A stretch of DNA of 64,000 bases from Chryseobacterium glaciei (GCF_001648155.1 NZ_CP015199.1:2918501-2982500); one strand, 5' to 3'; shown: positions 8,302 to 16,631, numbered from the stretch's first letter. Translations and numbers: made by a program. Notes: generated by a model from the sequence alone, not told the origin.

Positions 8302-9516
8302 ATGAAAACTTTGCGCATACTTTTACTTTCTTTGAGTGGTTTGGTTTTTGGACAAAACATCCAAAGTATACAATTGTTCAACCCACAGACGAATGATGAA
8401 ACTCCGGTGATCAACCTTAATCAGACCTTAGTTTTAAGCTTTGATGATCTTACAAATTCAAGTGATATTTTTAGATATACGATCAAGCATTATGACAGAA
8501 ACTGGCAGGACGATAATCTCTTCTTTACAGAATTTGCCAATGGAAGTCTAAATGGTATGATTGATAAGTTTCAGTATTCATTCAATACACTACAGGCTTA
8601 TACACATTATACGCTGACATTTCCTAATGACAAAATGCAACCGAAAGTTTCAGGGAATTTTGAGTTGATCGTTTATAAAGATTCTGCGGAAAAACCTCTT
8701 TTTAAAAGAAGATTTTATGTAGTTGAAGATAATGCGAATTTAGCTTTAAATATTTCAAGAATTTCGGATGCAAGAAATCCAAATGCGAACCAAAGAGTAG
8801 AAGTACAGGCGGTTTCAAAAGGTGGAGATCTTTCTTCTAATGTCAATTCAATGAGTTTGAATGTGATGCAGAATAACAATCCGAACGTTACGGTCAATAA
8901 TTTAAAACCAAGTGCAACTTTAGGAAATAAATTACTTTTCCAGCAAATGAATCTTGTTTTTCCCGGAAATAATGAATTTTATTATTTCGATAACAAAAAC
9001 ATGAATTTGCCGGCAGATATGGTTCAGACAACAGAATTGAAAGACGGAGTGAATCAAACGTATCTTCATCCGGTTTGGGCTTTCCCTCTGAATTATCAAT
9101 ATCAACCGGACGTGAACGGAGCTTGGTATTACAGAAGAAACGACATCGGACTTGAAAGAAATGCCGAAAGAGAAGCAGATTATTCTTGGGTGTATTTTTC
9201 CCTGGAATCTGATCCTGTGGATAAAGAAATTTATGTGTTGGGAGGTTTTAATAATTTTAAACCAAGCAAAGAAAACCAAATGCAGTATGATGAAGCAGGG
9301 AAAAAATATGTTGCTAAAATATTCTTGAAGCAAGGTTTCTATAACTACATTCTGGCTACAAAAAATCCTGACGGTTCATTGAATTTCGGTGAAGTCAACG
9401 GTAATTTCTGGCAGACGGAAAATCTTTATCAGGCGTTTTTATATTATGCACCTTTCGGAAGAAGCTATGATGGTTTGATGGGGTATGGTGAGTTTAGAAC
9501 TCCTGTGAGAAAATAA
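8302..9516 (+). CDS. Type IX secretion system plug protein (DUF5103)
   Basis: A 404-residue secreted protein with a signal peptide ending near residue 18 (GLVFGQ). It matches the DUF5103 family, since recognised as the T9SS plug protein that closes the SprA translocon channel on the periplasmic side. Recognisable blocks are ISDARNPNANQRVEVQ (~150) and a C-terminal immunoglobulin-like domain with VLGGFNNF (~313) and KQGFYNYI (~345), typical of the two-domain layout. Length fits the family. No other T9SS machinery gene is adjacent, but T9SS cargo lies at 31514, 47629 and 50235. A -7 box ends 5 bases before its ATG. Confidence 0.82.
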   Translation: MKTLRILLLSLSGLVFGQNIQSIQLFNPQTNDETPVINLNQTLVLSFDDLTNSSDIFRYTIKHYDRNWQDDNLFFTEFANGSLNGMIDKFQYSFNTLQAYTHYTLTFPNDKMQPKVSGNFELIVYKDSAEKPLFKRRFYVVEDNANLALNISRISDARNPNANQRVEVQAVSKGGDLSSNVNSMSLNVMQNNNPNVTVNNLKPSATLGNKLLFQQMNLVFPGNNEFYYFDNKNMNLPADMVQTTELKDGVNQTYLHPVWAFPLNYQYQPDVNGAWYYRRNDIGLERNAEREADYSWVYFSLESDPVDKEIYVLGGFNNFKPSKENQMQYDEAGKKYVAKIFLKQGFYNYILATKNPDGSLNFGEVNGNFWQTENLYQAFLYYAPFGRSYDGLMGYGEFRTPVRK

Positions 9517-9518
9517 AA

Positions 9519-9546
9519 AACCTTATAGGTGTCAACTCCTATAAGG
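9519..9546 (-). terminator. Terminator of the toxin-antitoxin operon
   Basis: The arms CCTTATAGG and CCTATAAGG surround an 8-base loop. On the minus strand the hairpin is followed by TTTTTT, so it ends transcription coming from 9605. It may also slow transcripts from the plug gene. Confidence 0.65.
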
Positions 9547-9604
9547 CCCTACATATAAAATAGTCCTGAAAAATGTGCTAATATTTTATTTAATCATTTT
9601 CAAC

Positions 9605-9862
9605 TTAATTGATCTCCTTAAAGATTGCAGTAATAAATAAACGCTCTTCATCTTCAAAAATATAATGAATGTGAACGGGGAAGTTCTGCATGCTCATTTG
9701 TTGGAGTTCTGCTTCGGGATCTTCAGAATTTTCTACAATTTGTTGGATTGATTCTTTCAGATCTTCCAGAAAATAGGCTCCTTTATGTTCTTTTTCTGCA
9801 TTGAAAACTCTCATAAGAAGTCTTATGTCATTCTTTGCAATGGAGGACAAAAATACTTTCAT
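9605..9862 (-). CDS. Putative RelE/ParE-superfamily toxin
   Basis: An 85-residue protein that starts with a KVFLSSIAKNDIRLL segment, resembling the first strand and helix of ParE/RelE toxins. It ends with two strands (VHIHYIFEDEE and LFITAIFKEI) like the C-terminal sheet of that fold. It overlaps the upstream small gene by one base (TGATG), the usual coupling of type II modules, and a terminator follows. No catalytic residues can be named with confidence, and the family match is by pattern only. It may instead be a small uncharacterised protein pair. Confidence 0.5.
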   Translation of the reverse strand: MKVFLSSIAKNDIRLLMRVFNAEKEHKGAYFLEDLKESIQQIVENSEDPEAELQQMSMQNFPVHIHYIFEDEERLFITAIFKEIN

Positions 9863-10092
9863 CAGGCAAAATTCTTTTCCAGCTCAGAAATATTTTCATA
9901 AAAATCAAGTTTTGTCTTCGGATTCTCATTGTGAAACTGAATTCTGTACAAAACTTCATCCATCTGAAACTGAGGAACGGAAAATCTATTCTGCATTTCT
10001 AGCTTTTCTACCATTCTTGCCAAAGTTTGAAGCAATTCGGGAGTGAAGCTTTCGATCTTGTGTTTTAAAATTTCGGCAGTTGCATTCATCAT
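9862..10092 (-). CDS. Putative antitoxin of the downstream toxin-like gene
   Basis: A 76-residue, mostly helical, charged protein. The N-terminal half (TAEILKHKIESFTPELLQTL) looks like a dimerising helical region. The C-terminal part (ENPKTKLDFYENISELEKNF) could be the extended toxin-binding segment. It lies directly upstream of, and overlaps by one base, the ParE/RelE-like gene, giving the antitoxin-first order of type II modules. An in-frame ATG one codon in is an equally good start. I do not recognise a named DNA-binding domain. Assignment rests on size, order and overlap. Confidence 0.45.
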   Translation of the reverse strand: MMNATAEILKHKIESFTPELLQTLARMVEKLEMQNRFSVPQFQMDEVLYRIQFHNENPKTKLDFYENISELEKNFA

Positions 10093-10269
10093 TTTTAATT
10101 TTTATGGTTAATGCTTTTCTTTTGATAGGGTAAAGTTAAGAAAAATATTTAAATTTTATAATTTTATTTAAAAATAATAGGGGGTTTTTGTTTAAAATTA
10201 ACATTTATTTAAAATTAAATGTCAAAATACAGGGGGTCTGAAAATAATAATGTTTTTATTTTTATTTGA

Positions 10270-10364
10270 AGCTTTTTCCAGCTTTCCGCTATATCTTTTG
10301 GGTTACGGGCTCCGCTTTGCTCCGCCCGCAACCCAAAAGGATGCCGCTGCAATCCGGGCTAGGG
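10270..10364. repeat. Interspersed GC-rich repeat, copy 1
   Basis: About 95 bases with blocks GCTTTCCGCT, TTTTGGGTTACG, a GC-rich inner hairpin (GGGCTCCGCTTTGCTCCGCC), AAAAGGATGCCGCT and CAATCCGGGCTAGGG. The same blocks in the same order recur at 60505-60600. GC content is far above the surrounding AT-rich gap. The gap 10093-10710 holds no convincing gene. Confidence 0.75.
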
Positions 10365-10400
10365 TTGTAGTCGTCATTTTAAACGTTTGGAAAAAACACA

Positions 10401-10481
10401 AAGTTTGTCATCCTGGAAGGATCCAAGCATAGTATTAGAAAGCAAAGATTCGTGTTTAGATCCTTACAGGATGACAAACTT
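10401..10481. repeat. Inverted repeat with 23-base arms
   Basis: Arms 10401-10423 and 10459-10481 pair with one mismatch; the core is TTTGTCATCCTG and its complement. The loop is 35 bases. It lies in a gene-free region, 37 bases after the GC-rich repeat. Confidence 0.6.
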
Positions 10482-10673
10482 TATGGAAAATTACTTCAAA
10501 ATATAAGTTGAAGGTGTCCCGTCACAGAATAAGCCAAAACTATTTTGGTTTAACAATTCCCATCGTGGGACGAAGAGAATTAAAATAGGTTGAGGTTTTC
10601 CGGGTTTCCGACGATAAGAAATTAAAAAGGTTTGAGCTTTCGGGAACTCCGACAACGCAAACCTATATTTAAA

Positions 10674-10702
10674 CAAAAAAATAACCTCCGTTTCCGAAGG
10701 TT
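10674..10702 (-). terminator. Terminator of the hemH operon
   Basis: The hairpin AACCTCCG / CCGAAGGTT (one mismatch, short loop) lies just after the hemH stop on the minus strand and is followed there by a run of six T (A-run at 10675-10680). Confidence 0.65.
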
Positions 10703-10710
10703 ACTATATT

Positions 10711-11733
10711 TTAAACTAAATAGAATTCATTGAGTTTTTCCTCACACAAAGTTTTCACGACTTCGATCCAGCGATCTTCATCGTTCAGACAAGGAATGTA
10801 ATGGAAATTTTCTCCACCTCCATGTAGGAACTGTTCTTTTCCTTCCACCGAAATTTCTTCTAAGGTTTCCAGACAATCTGAGACGAAGGCCGGACAAACA
10901 ATTGCCAGGTTTTTCACTCCTTTTTTGCCTATGCTTTCTAGAGTTTCGTCTGTGTAAGGTTCCATCCATTTATCGTTTCCTAATCTTGACTGGAACGTAA
11001 CCATTACTTTTTCTTTGGGTAATCCTAATTTTTTAATAACAGAATTGGTCACATCAAAACATTGGTGACGGTAACAAAACTGGTGACTCGGATTATCTTT
11101 ACGCGAACAGCAATCGTTTAAATTACATGTTTTTGTAGGATCGGTCTTATAAATGTGTCTTTCCGGAACTCCATGATAAGAGAACTGTAGTGCATCGAAG
11201 TTTTCCGGAAGTTTTTCTCTGATACTTTCTGCCAGACAATCGGTGTAGATCTCTCTATTGTAAAAAGGTTGAATATAATTGATCTTTATATTAGGGAAGC
11301 TCTTTTTTCTAACTTCTTCTGCTTTATCGATAACGGTTTCCGTTGTACTCATCGCATATTGCGGGTACAATGGGAAAAGTACGATTTCGGTAACACCTTG
11401 ATCAACTAATTTTTGAATTCCAGCTTCAATACTTGGCTGAGCATATCTCATCCCGATTTCAACAGGAACATCTACCAATTTTTGTAGCTTCTTCTGAATT
11501 TTCTCAGTGATCACAATCAAGGGTGAACCTTGCTCTGTCCAAACTGTTTTATAAGCTTCTGCAGATTTTGCAGGTCTTGTATTTAAAATAATTCCACGCA
11601 CTAAAAGGGCTCGAAAAATCCAACGATAATCAATTACCTTTTCGTCCATCAGGAACTCGTCAAGATATTCCTTTACATCATTTACCGCCGTTGATCTTGG
11701 TGAGCCAAGATTTACTAATAGAATTCCCTTCAT
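10711..11733 (-). CDS. hemH: Ferrochelatase
   Basis: A 340-residue enzyme that inserts ferrous iron into protoporphyrin IX, the last step of haem synthesis. Family blocks are GILLVNLGSP at the N-terminus, the catalytic His187 in SYHGVPERH, TFQSRLG (~247), PYTDETL (~259) and CPAFVSDCLETLEEI (~280-294) with the acidic residues for metal and proton handling. A cysteine-rich segment (Cys203, 208, 209, 220, 225) sits where several bacterial ferrochelatases bind a cluster. Its start overlaps the upstream lipoprotein stop by one base (TAATG), so the two are translationally coupled. It is third in an operon with Nfu and the lipoprotein. Confidence 0.95.
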   Translation of the reverse strand: MKGILLVNLGSPRSTAVNDVKEYLDEFLMDEKVIDYRWIFRALLVRGIILNTRPAKSAEAYKTVWTEQGSPLIVITEKIQKKLQKLVDVPVEIGMRYAQPSIEAGIQKLVDQGVTEIVLFPLYPQYAMSTTETVIDKAEEVRKKSFPNIKINYIQPFYNREIYTDCLAESIREKLPENFDALQFSYHGVPERHIYKTDPTKTCNLNDCCSRKDNPSHQFCYRHQCFDVTNSVIKKLGLPKEKVMVTFQSRLGNDKWMEPYTDETLESIGKKGVKNLAIVCPAFVSDCLETLEEISVEGKEQFLHGGGENFHYIPCLNDEDRWIEVVKTLCEEKLNEFYLV

Positions 11734-12188
11734 TATTTATTTAGATTTTCCAGTTGTCCATCAACAGTCGGACCATAGTTTTTCTTTAAGTGAAAAATAT
11801 ACACTTCTCTGGCAAGAATTTCCTCGTCTTTTGTTATTCCAAAAGTGGCAAGGTATTTATCGTCTTTCGCAGAGATTATTTTGGTGAACAGCGCAAAATA
11901 TTCTTCAGGATGTTCACTTAGGAAATTTTCTCCCTTTGTTTTTTTTATTTCGTCCTGAGTTTCTTTGTCAAGCTTATAATAATAGTGAACATAATAATCC
12001 AGGAAAGTCGTATTCTTTTTATTAAGCTTATCAAAAACAACATCCATTTTTTGAAGGCTGTCTTTGGCTAAGTTAGATTTCACAAGATCTTCATGAAATC
12101 CTGCATTAATATTAGAATGCGACTCAGTCTCTTTCTTACATGAAAAAATACTTAAACTGAAACAAATTAAAAGAAGAAATATTCTCAT
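11733..12188 (-). CDS. Hypothetical lipoprotein between nfu and hemH
   Basis: A 151-residue protein with a short hydrophobic signal and the lipobox SIFSC (Cys17), followed by lysines, so it should be lipid-anchored in the cell envelope. The rest is helical and charged (KMDVVFDKLNKK, DKETQDEIKKTKGENFLSEH). I recognise no domain. It lies 9 bases after the Nfu gene and overlaps hemH by one base, so it is co-expressed with iron-sulfur and haem genes. A role in that pathway is possible but not shown. Confidence 0.75.
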   Translation of the reverse strand: MRIFLLLICFSLSIFSCKKETESHSNINAGFHEDLVKSNLAKDSLQKMDVVFDKLNKKNTTFLDYYVHYYYKLDKETQDEIKKTKGENFLSEHPEEYFALFTKIISAKDDKYLATFGITKDEEILAREVYIFHLKKNYGPTVDGQLENLNK

Positions 12189-12197
12189 ATTTAATAA

Positions 12198-13076
12198 TTA
12201 TCCATTTACAGCTTCCACTCTTTCTACCAAATCGGGAACGAATTGTTTTAAAATACCTTCAATTCCGTTTTTCAAAGTAGCGGTAGAGCTTGGGCATCCT
12301 GAGCAAGCACCTTGTAAAAGCATTCTTGCTGTTTTAGTAGATTGAACGTATTCCATTAAAGAAATTTTTCCACCATCATTTTCTACAGCAGGAGCAACGT
12401 ATTCATTTAAAATATCAGAAATTTTCTGCTCATCGTCAGTATAATCTCTATTGATGATCTTTTCTACAGGATTTTCGTGAGTTTGAGCTTCTATTGTTGA
12501 GATCTCACCGCCGTTTTGTAAATAGTCAGCGATCAATCCACGAACAGCCATCATTACTTGGTGCCATTCTACAGAATTATCTCTTGTTACGGCCACGAAA
12601 TTATCAGAAATAAAAACTTCCTTAGTAAAATCAAATTCTTTAAAGATAGCCTGAGCCAAAGGAACTCCATCAGCTTGTTCTCTAGATTTTACTTCAACAA
12701 AACCTTCCAATAACAGTTTGCTTGAAACAAACTTCATCACCGCAGGATTTGGAGTCATTTCTGCATAGATTTGATACATTTCCTTTTTCTTTTGAAGGTA
12801 AATTCTTGGGTTGGCCAATAATTCATCTTCAATGATGTTTTTCAAACTTTCAACTACGTGTTCCCATTCTACAGTATCTTGTTTTGCTACGGCTACAAAA
12901 TTTGCCGTAATAAAAATTCTTTCAACAAAAGGATAATTGAATAGTTCTTGTGCTAAAGGAATTTCTGAGATATCAGAATCTCTGTCCAGCTCCAAAGACC
13001 CGGGAATCAAGTTGTAGTCTGCTACAAATTTCATCACTTTTGGGTTTTCGGTTGGTTCTATAAGTATAGTATGCAT
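12198..13076 (-). CDS. NifU-family Fe-S scaffold protein with two Nfu N-terminal domains
   Basis: A 292-residue protein with two Nfu_N domains in tandem (IEPTENPKVMKFV near 6 and AEMTPNPAVMKFV near 104, each followed by PLAQ and an FI.ANFVAV/FISDNFVAV block). A C-terminal NifU domain carries the cluster-binding CxxC in GACSGCPSS (~255). It would hold and pass on iron-sulfur clusters in the cytoplasm. The start at 13076 is chosen because the -7 box at 13098-13105 covers an upstream in-frame ATG at 13100. It is the first gene of the operon with the lipoprotein and ferrochelatase. Confidence 0.9.
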   Translation of the reverse strand: MHTILIEPTENPKVMKFVADYNLIPGSLELDRDSDISEIPLAQELFNYPFVERIFITANFVAVAKQDTVEWEHVVESLKNIIEDELLANPRIYLQKKKEMYQIYAEMTPNPAVMKFVSSKLLLEGFVEVKSREQADGVPLAQAIFKEFDFTKEVFISDNFVAVTRDNSVEWHQVMMAVRGLIADYLQNGGEISTIEAQTHENPVEKIINRDYTDDEQKISDILNEYVAPAVENDGGKISLMEYVQSTKTARMLLQGACSGCPSSTATLKNGIEGILKQFVPDLVERVEAVNG

Positions 13077-13097
13077 TTTTTCGTTAAATTTGAGATA

Positions 13098-13105
13098 CAA
13101 AAATA
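13098..13105 (-). promoter_or_regulatory. -7 promoter box of the nfu-hemH operon
   Basis: On the minus strand this reads TATTTTTG, a full match to TAnnTTTG, 21 bases before the start codon at 13076. It decides against the longer open frame that begins at 13100. Confidence 0.55.
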
Positions 13106-13229
13106 CGGATTTAGAAGTTAGAAGCCAGAAGTTAGAAGTTAGATTTTTGCTATCAGCATCATTTAAAAATTGTGAAGTAAAAATTTAATTGCTAAATCGG
13201 CTCATTTTTCAAATTTTCAAAATAAAAAT

Positions 13230-13766
13230 ATGGCACTAATAAAAGAACTTTTAGGGAAAACACCGCAAATAGGAGAGAATACTTTTTTAGCTGAAACTGC
13301 AACAATCATCGGTGATGTTGTGATGGGTAAAGATTGCAGCATCTGGTATAATGCGGTGATAAGAGGCGATGTAAATTACATCAAGATGGGAGATAAAGTA
13401 AATGTTCAGGATAATGTAATGTTACATTGTACGTATGAAAAATATCCTTTAATTATAGGAAATAATGTTTCGGTGGGGCATAATGCTATTGTTCATGGAT
13501 GTACGATTCAGGATAATGTGTTGATCGGGATGGGTTCTATTGTAATGGATGATTGTTTGGTAGAAGAAAATTCTATTGTTGGCGCAGGTTCTGTAGTGAC
13601 GCAGGGAACACATATTAAATCTGGTGAAGTTTGGGGTGGTGTTCCGGCAAGAAAAATTAAAGATATTTCTGCACAGTTACTAGAAGGTGAAGTCAACAGA
13701 ATTGCTAATAATTATGTAAAATATTCTTCTTGGTATAAAGAGAATGCGAAAGAAGTTGAAAGATAG
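13230..13766 (+). CDS. Gamma carbonic anhydrase-like hexapeptide protein
   Basis: A 178-residue left-handed beta-helix protein built of hexapeptide repeats (for example IIGDVVMGKDCSIWYNAVIR near 27-46). The three histidines expected to bind zinc are in MLHCTYE, VGHNAIVHGC (two). It ends with a helix that packs against the trimer. It belongs to the YrdA/PaaY/CaiE group of gamma-class carbonic anhydrase homologues; whether it hydrates CO2 in vivo is unknown. Cytoplasmic, with no signal peptide. It is divergent from the nfu operon and followed by a strong terminator. Confidence 0.88.
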   Translation: MALIKELLGKTPQIGENTFLAETATIIGDVVMGKDCSIWYNAVIRGDVNYIKMGDKVNVQDNVMLHCTYEKYPLIIGNNVSVGHNAIVHGCTIQDNVLIGMGSIVMDDCLVEENSIVGAGSVVTQGTHIKSGEVWGGVPARKIKDISAQLLEGEVNRIANNYVKYSSWYKENAKEVER

Positions 13767-13887
13767 TTTGGATGTCAATTGTGAATTGTGAATTTTCTTC
13801 GAAGTCAATTAACTTTGTTGTCAATTTTTTAACACTGTAAAATTCACTTGCAAAGCAAAATTGACCATTCACATTTTAATAATTCAC

Positions 13888-13922
13888 AAAAAAGCATTGT
13901 CAAAATTGACAATGCTTTTTTT
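13888..13922. terminator. Bidirectional terminator
   Basis: Arms AAAAAGCATTGTCAA and TTGACAATGCTTTTT form a 15-bp stem with a 2-base loop sequence and T-runs on both strands. It serves the carbonic anhydrase gene and the convergent lipoprotein gene. Confidence 0.85.
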
Positions 13923-13964
13923 ATCCTTAGTGAGAAAACTCCTGATTGAGTTCGAGTGTTTATT

Positions 13965-14420
13965 TTATTCTACAGGGTAAACAACCTCTGCTTTTCCGTT
14001 GATACATCTGATTCCTGCAGGTTCTCCAACCAATGAACAGTCTGATGTAATGTTATATTTTTTATTAAACTCAGCTTCTTTTGTGTTGTAGCTTTCGATT
14101 TTCGGTAAAATCTGAGCTTCTAATTTTGCAGGATAAGCGATATAAGATTTTGGCCCACCACAAGCTTTAGATCCTATTGGAGCAGGTTTCCATTCGTTTG
14201 TTGTAGCGTCTGTACATTTTTCTTTAGAAATTTCGGTATCAATTTCAGCTCGCAGTTTATCTAATTGTGCTTGATCATATTTTTGACTGCTTTCGTCAGC
14301 AGGTCTTTCTGAAATGTCTTTAGGTAAATTGGTATTAGGGTCAACTTTCGCTTTACATGAATTCAAAGCAAAAACTGAAAATAATACTAAAGTTGGAACC
14401 TGAATGAATAATTTTTTCAT
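13965..14420 (-). CDS. Hypothetical cysteine-containing lipoprotein
   Basis: A 151-residue protein with a signal peptide and lipobox ALNSC (Cys22), so it is predicted to be lipid-anchored. The mature part has four further cysteines, in EKCTD, KACGGPKSYIAYP, SDCS and IRCING, which could make two disulfides outside the cytoplasm. It ends in VVYPVE. The family is familiar from Chryseobacterium-like genomes but I know no function. It stands alone, with a shared terminator downstream and the helicase gene divergent upstream. Confidence 0.75.
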   Translation of the reverse strand: MKKLFIQVPTLVLFSVFALNSCKAKVDPNTNLPKDISERPADESSQKYDQAQLDKLRAEIDTEISKEKCTDATTNEWKPAPIGSKACGGPKSYIAYPAKLEAQILPKIESYNTKEAEFNKKYNITSDCSLVGEPAGIRCINGKAEVVYPVE

Positions 14421-14490
14421 AAAATAAACTTTTTCTTTCCTCTAATTTTCAAAACTTGTGCCAAGATAAAAAATTCAAATTCATTTTCCG

Positions 14491-14498
14491 TAATTTTG
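14491..14498 (+). promoter_or_regulatory. -7 promoter box of the helicase gene
   Basis: TAATTTTG fits TAnnTTTG and ends 6 bases before the ATG at 14505, which implies a leaderless or nearly leaderless mRNA. It rules out an in-frame upstream start at 14496. Confidence 0.55.
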
Positions 14499-14504
14499 CG
14501 GGCG

Positions 14505-16631
14505 ATGAACAATCATTTTTTTGACTTAATAGAATATACCAACAGAAGCATTTTCTTAACAGGTAAAGCAGGTACAGGAAAAACAACTTTCCTGAACGAT
14601 TTTGTAAAACGTACAAAAAAGAAGCACATTGTTGTAGCTCCTACGGGAATTGCTGCGATCAATGCAGGAGGTGTTACCATTCACTCGATGTTTGGGCTGC
14701 CTTTGCGAACCTTTTTACCGACAACCGACCGTATCGACACCAGTTTGGCGAATAATATTGCCGATCTGATGCCTCATTTTAAATATCGAAAAGATAAGCT
14801 TAAACTTTTACGTGAAGTGGAGGTTTTGATTATTGATGAGGTTTCAATGTTGAGAGCGGATGTTTTGGATATGATGGATTTTTCTTTACGATTTATCAGA
14901 AGAAACAGCCAGCGTTTTGGAGGCGTTCAGATGTTGTTCATCGGAGATTTATATCAGCTTCCGCCGGTAGTGAGAGACGAACATATTTTAAAAATGTTTT
15001 ATAATTCTCCCTTCTTTTTTGATAGTCATGCGATCAAAGAGATTCCTTTACTGACGATTGAATTAACAAAAGTTTACCGTCAATCTGACGAAAGCTTTTT
15101 AGATATATTGAATGCGATTCGTGATGGAGATGTACGAAGCATAGATTTCGAACACCTTAATGAAAGATACGATCCTGCATTTGAAACAGGAACTGAATCT
15201 TATGTCTACTTGTGTTCTCACAACAGAATGGCAGATGAGATCAATCAGGAAAAATTAAAGGAAATAAAAGTGGATCCTTCTACTTTTGAAGCGAAACTTT
15301 TCGGTGAATTTAAAGAAAATCAGTTTCCCAACGAGCAATTTTTAGAATTGAAAATCGGAGCTCAGGTGATGTTTATCAGAAATGATATTTCCGGAGAAAA
15401 AAGATATTTTAACGGAAAGTTGGGCGAGATTTCCGCTTTAGATGAAAATGAAATTAAAGTAGTTCTCGACGGAAGTGAAAGAGAAATTACCGTAAAGAGA
15501 GAAGTTTGGGAACAGAAAAAATATTTTCTGGACACCGATAAAAATATTAAAGAAGAGGTTTTAGGAAGCTTCGAGCAGTTTCCAATAAAGCTGGCTTGGG
15601 CGGTTACGATCCATAAAAGTCAGGGATTGACATTTGATAAAGTAATTATTGACGCTGGAAAAAGTTTCACCGCGGGTCAGGTATATGTTGCCTTGTCACG
15701 TTGCCGAACATTGGAAGGAATTGTGTTGAAATCTAAAATTACGCCTGAAGTTATTTTTAAAGATAACCGAATTCTACAGTTTCAGGGATCTACTCTTGCC
15801 AACGATAATGTCGAGTCTATTTTAAATCAGGAAAAATACGATTACAGCATTAAAAAAGTGCTTCGTACCGTAGATTCAAGATGGATTTTGAATGAAGTGG
15901 AAGAATGGAATAAGCTTTCAATTGTTACAAAAAGTATTGATACAGTTAAAACCAATCAATTATATATCCAGTTAAAGCATGAGGTGACCCAATTGGGGAA
16001 AATTTTCGAAAAGCTTGAAAAAGTGATTTCCCAAAAAGTAAATAATTTCATTGATCAAAAAGAAGAATGGTCAGAGATTGAAGCCAAAACAAAAGGGGCG
16101 GTCAATTTCTTTTTTACTGAAATCAGAGATAAAGTTTTCAGTCCATTAAAAGAATTTTATGCTGAAATAAAAGGAGCAAAAGGTTTAAAACAATACAACG
16201 AAGAATTTAGGAATTGGCTGGAAGATATTGAAGAATATCTGAATAGTTTAAAAGAAGCTCATTTATTAGAAACTAAGCTTTTAGACGAAAAGAATGACAA
16301 AGAAGTCAGCATGAAAATTGCAAAAGTTCCTTCACAGGTTCTTACTTTTCAACTGTTTGAACAAGGGAAAACTATTGCAGAAGTTGCGTTTGAAAGAGGT
16401 TTAGTAAAAGAAACGGTAATCGGACATTTAGCAAAATTTGCAGAACAAGGATTGTTGGATATTTCAAGAGTGATTACGTCAGATAAGATCAAAGCTTTTG
16501 AAGATATGTTCTACAAAACTCCTCACGAAACATTGACGGAATGGAAAAATGCCTTACCAAGTAATTTTGAGTTTAATGAAATTAGGATTTTGATTAATCA
16601 TTATAATTTTAAGAAGGAGAAAAATAAATAA
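14505..16631 (+). CDS. PIF1-like helicase with C-terminal helix-turn-helix
   Basis: A 708-residue superfamily 1 helicase of the PIF1/RecD2 type. Walker A is GKAGTGKTTF near residues 19-28, Walker B is IIDEVSM near 108, and the C-terminal helicase motif is AVTIHKSQGLTFD (~368) followed by YVALSRCR (~396). After a coiled, charged linker (about 430-600) comes a helix-turn-helix segment (QVLTFQLFEQGKTIAEVAF, ~612-630) of the type called HTH_40, found on such helicases in Bacteroidota. It probably unwinds DNA in repair or replication; a specific role is not known. The start at 14505 follows from the promoter box. Confidence 0.88.
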   Translation: MNNHFFDLIEYTNRSIFLTGKAGTGKTTFLNDFVKRTKKKHIVVAPTGIAAINAGGVTIHSMFGLPLRTFLPTTDRIDTSLANNIADLMPHFKYRKDKLKLLREVEVLIIDEVSMLRADVLDMMDFSLRFIRRNSQRFGGVQMLFIGDLYQLPPVVRDEHILKMFYNSPFFFDSHAIKEIPLLTIELTKVYRQSDESFLDILNAIRDGDVRSIDFEHLNERYDPAFETGTESYVYLCSHNRMADEINQEKLKEIKVDPSTFEAKLFGEFKENQFPNEQFLELKIGAQVMFIRNDISGEKRYFNGKLGEISALDENEIKVVLDGSEREITVKREVWEQKKYFLDTDKNIKEEVLGSFEQFPIKLAWAVTIHKSQGLTFDKVIIDAGKSFTAGQVYVALSRCRTLEGIVLKSKITPEVIFKDNRILQFQGSTLANDNVESILNQEKYDYSIKKVLRTVDSRWILNEVEEWNKLSIVTKSIDTVKTNQLYIQLKHEVTQLGKIFEKLEKVISQKVNNFIDQKEEWSEIEAKTKGAVNFFFTEIRDKVFSPLKEFYAEIKGAKGLKQYNEEFRNWLEDIEEYLNSLKEAHLLETKLLDEKNDKEVSMKIAKVPSQVLTFQLFEQGKTIAEVAFERGLVKETVIGHLAKFAEQGLLDISRVITSDKIKAFEDMFYKTPHETLTEWKNALPSNFEFNEIRILINHYNFKKEKNK

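Noticed and set aside
10250-10432. Open frame of 60 codons in the gap before hemH
   Set aside because: It lies over the GC-rich dispersed repeat and the start of the inverted repeat; the frame is a by-product of the higher GC content.
10491-10676. Open frame of 61 codons on the minus strand downstream of hemH
   Set aside because: No start context, no recognisable features, and made of repeated intergenic phrases.
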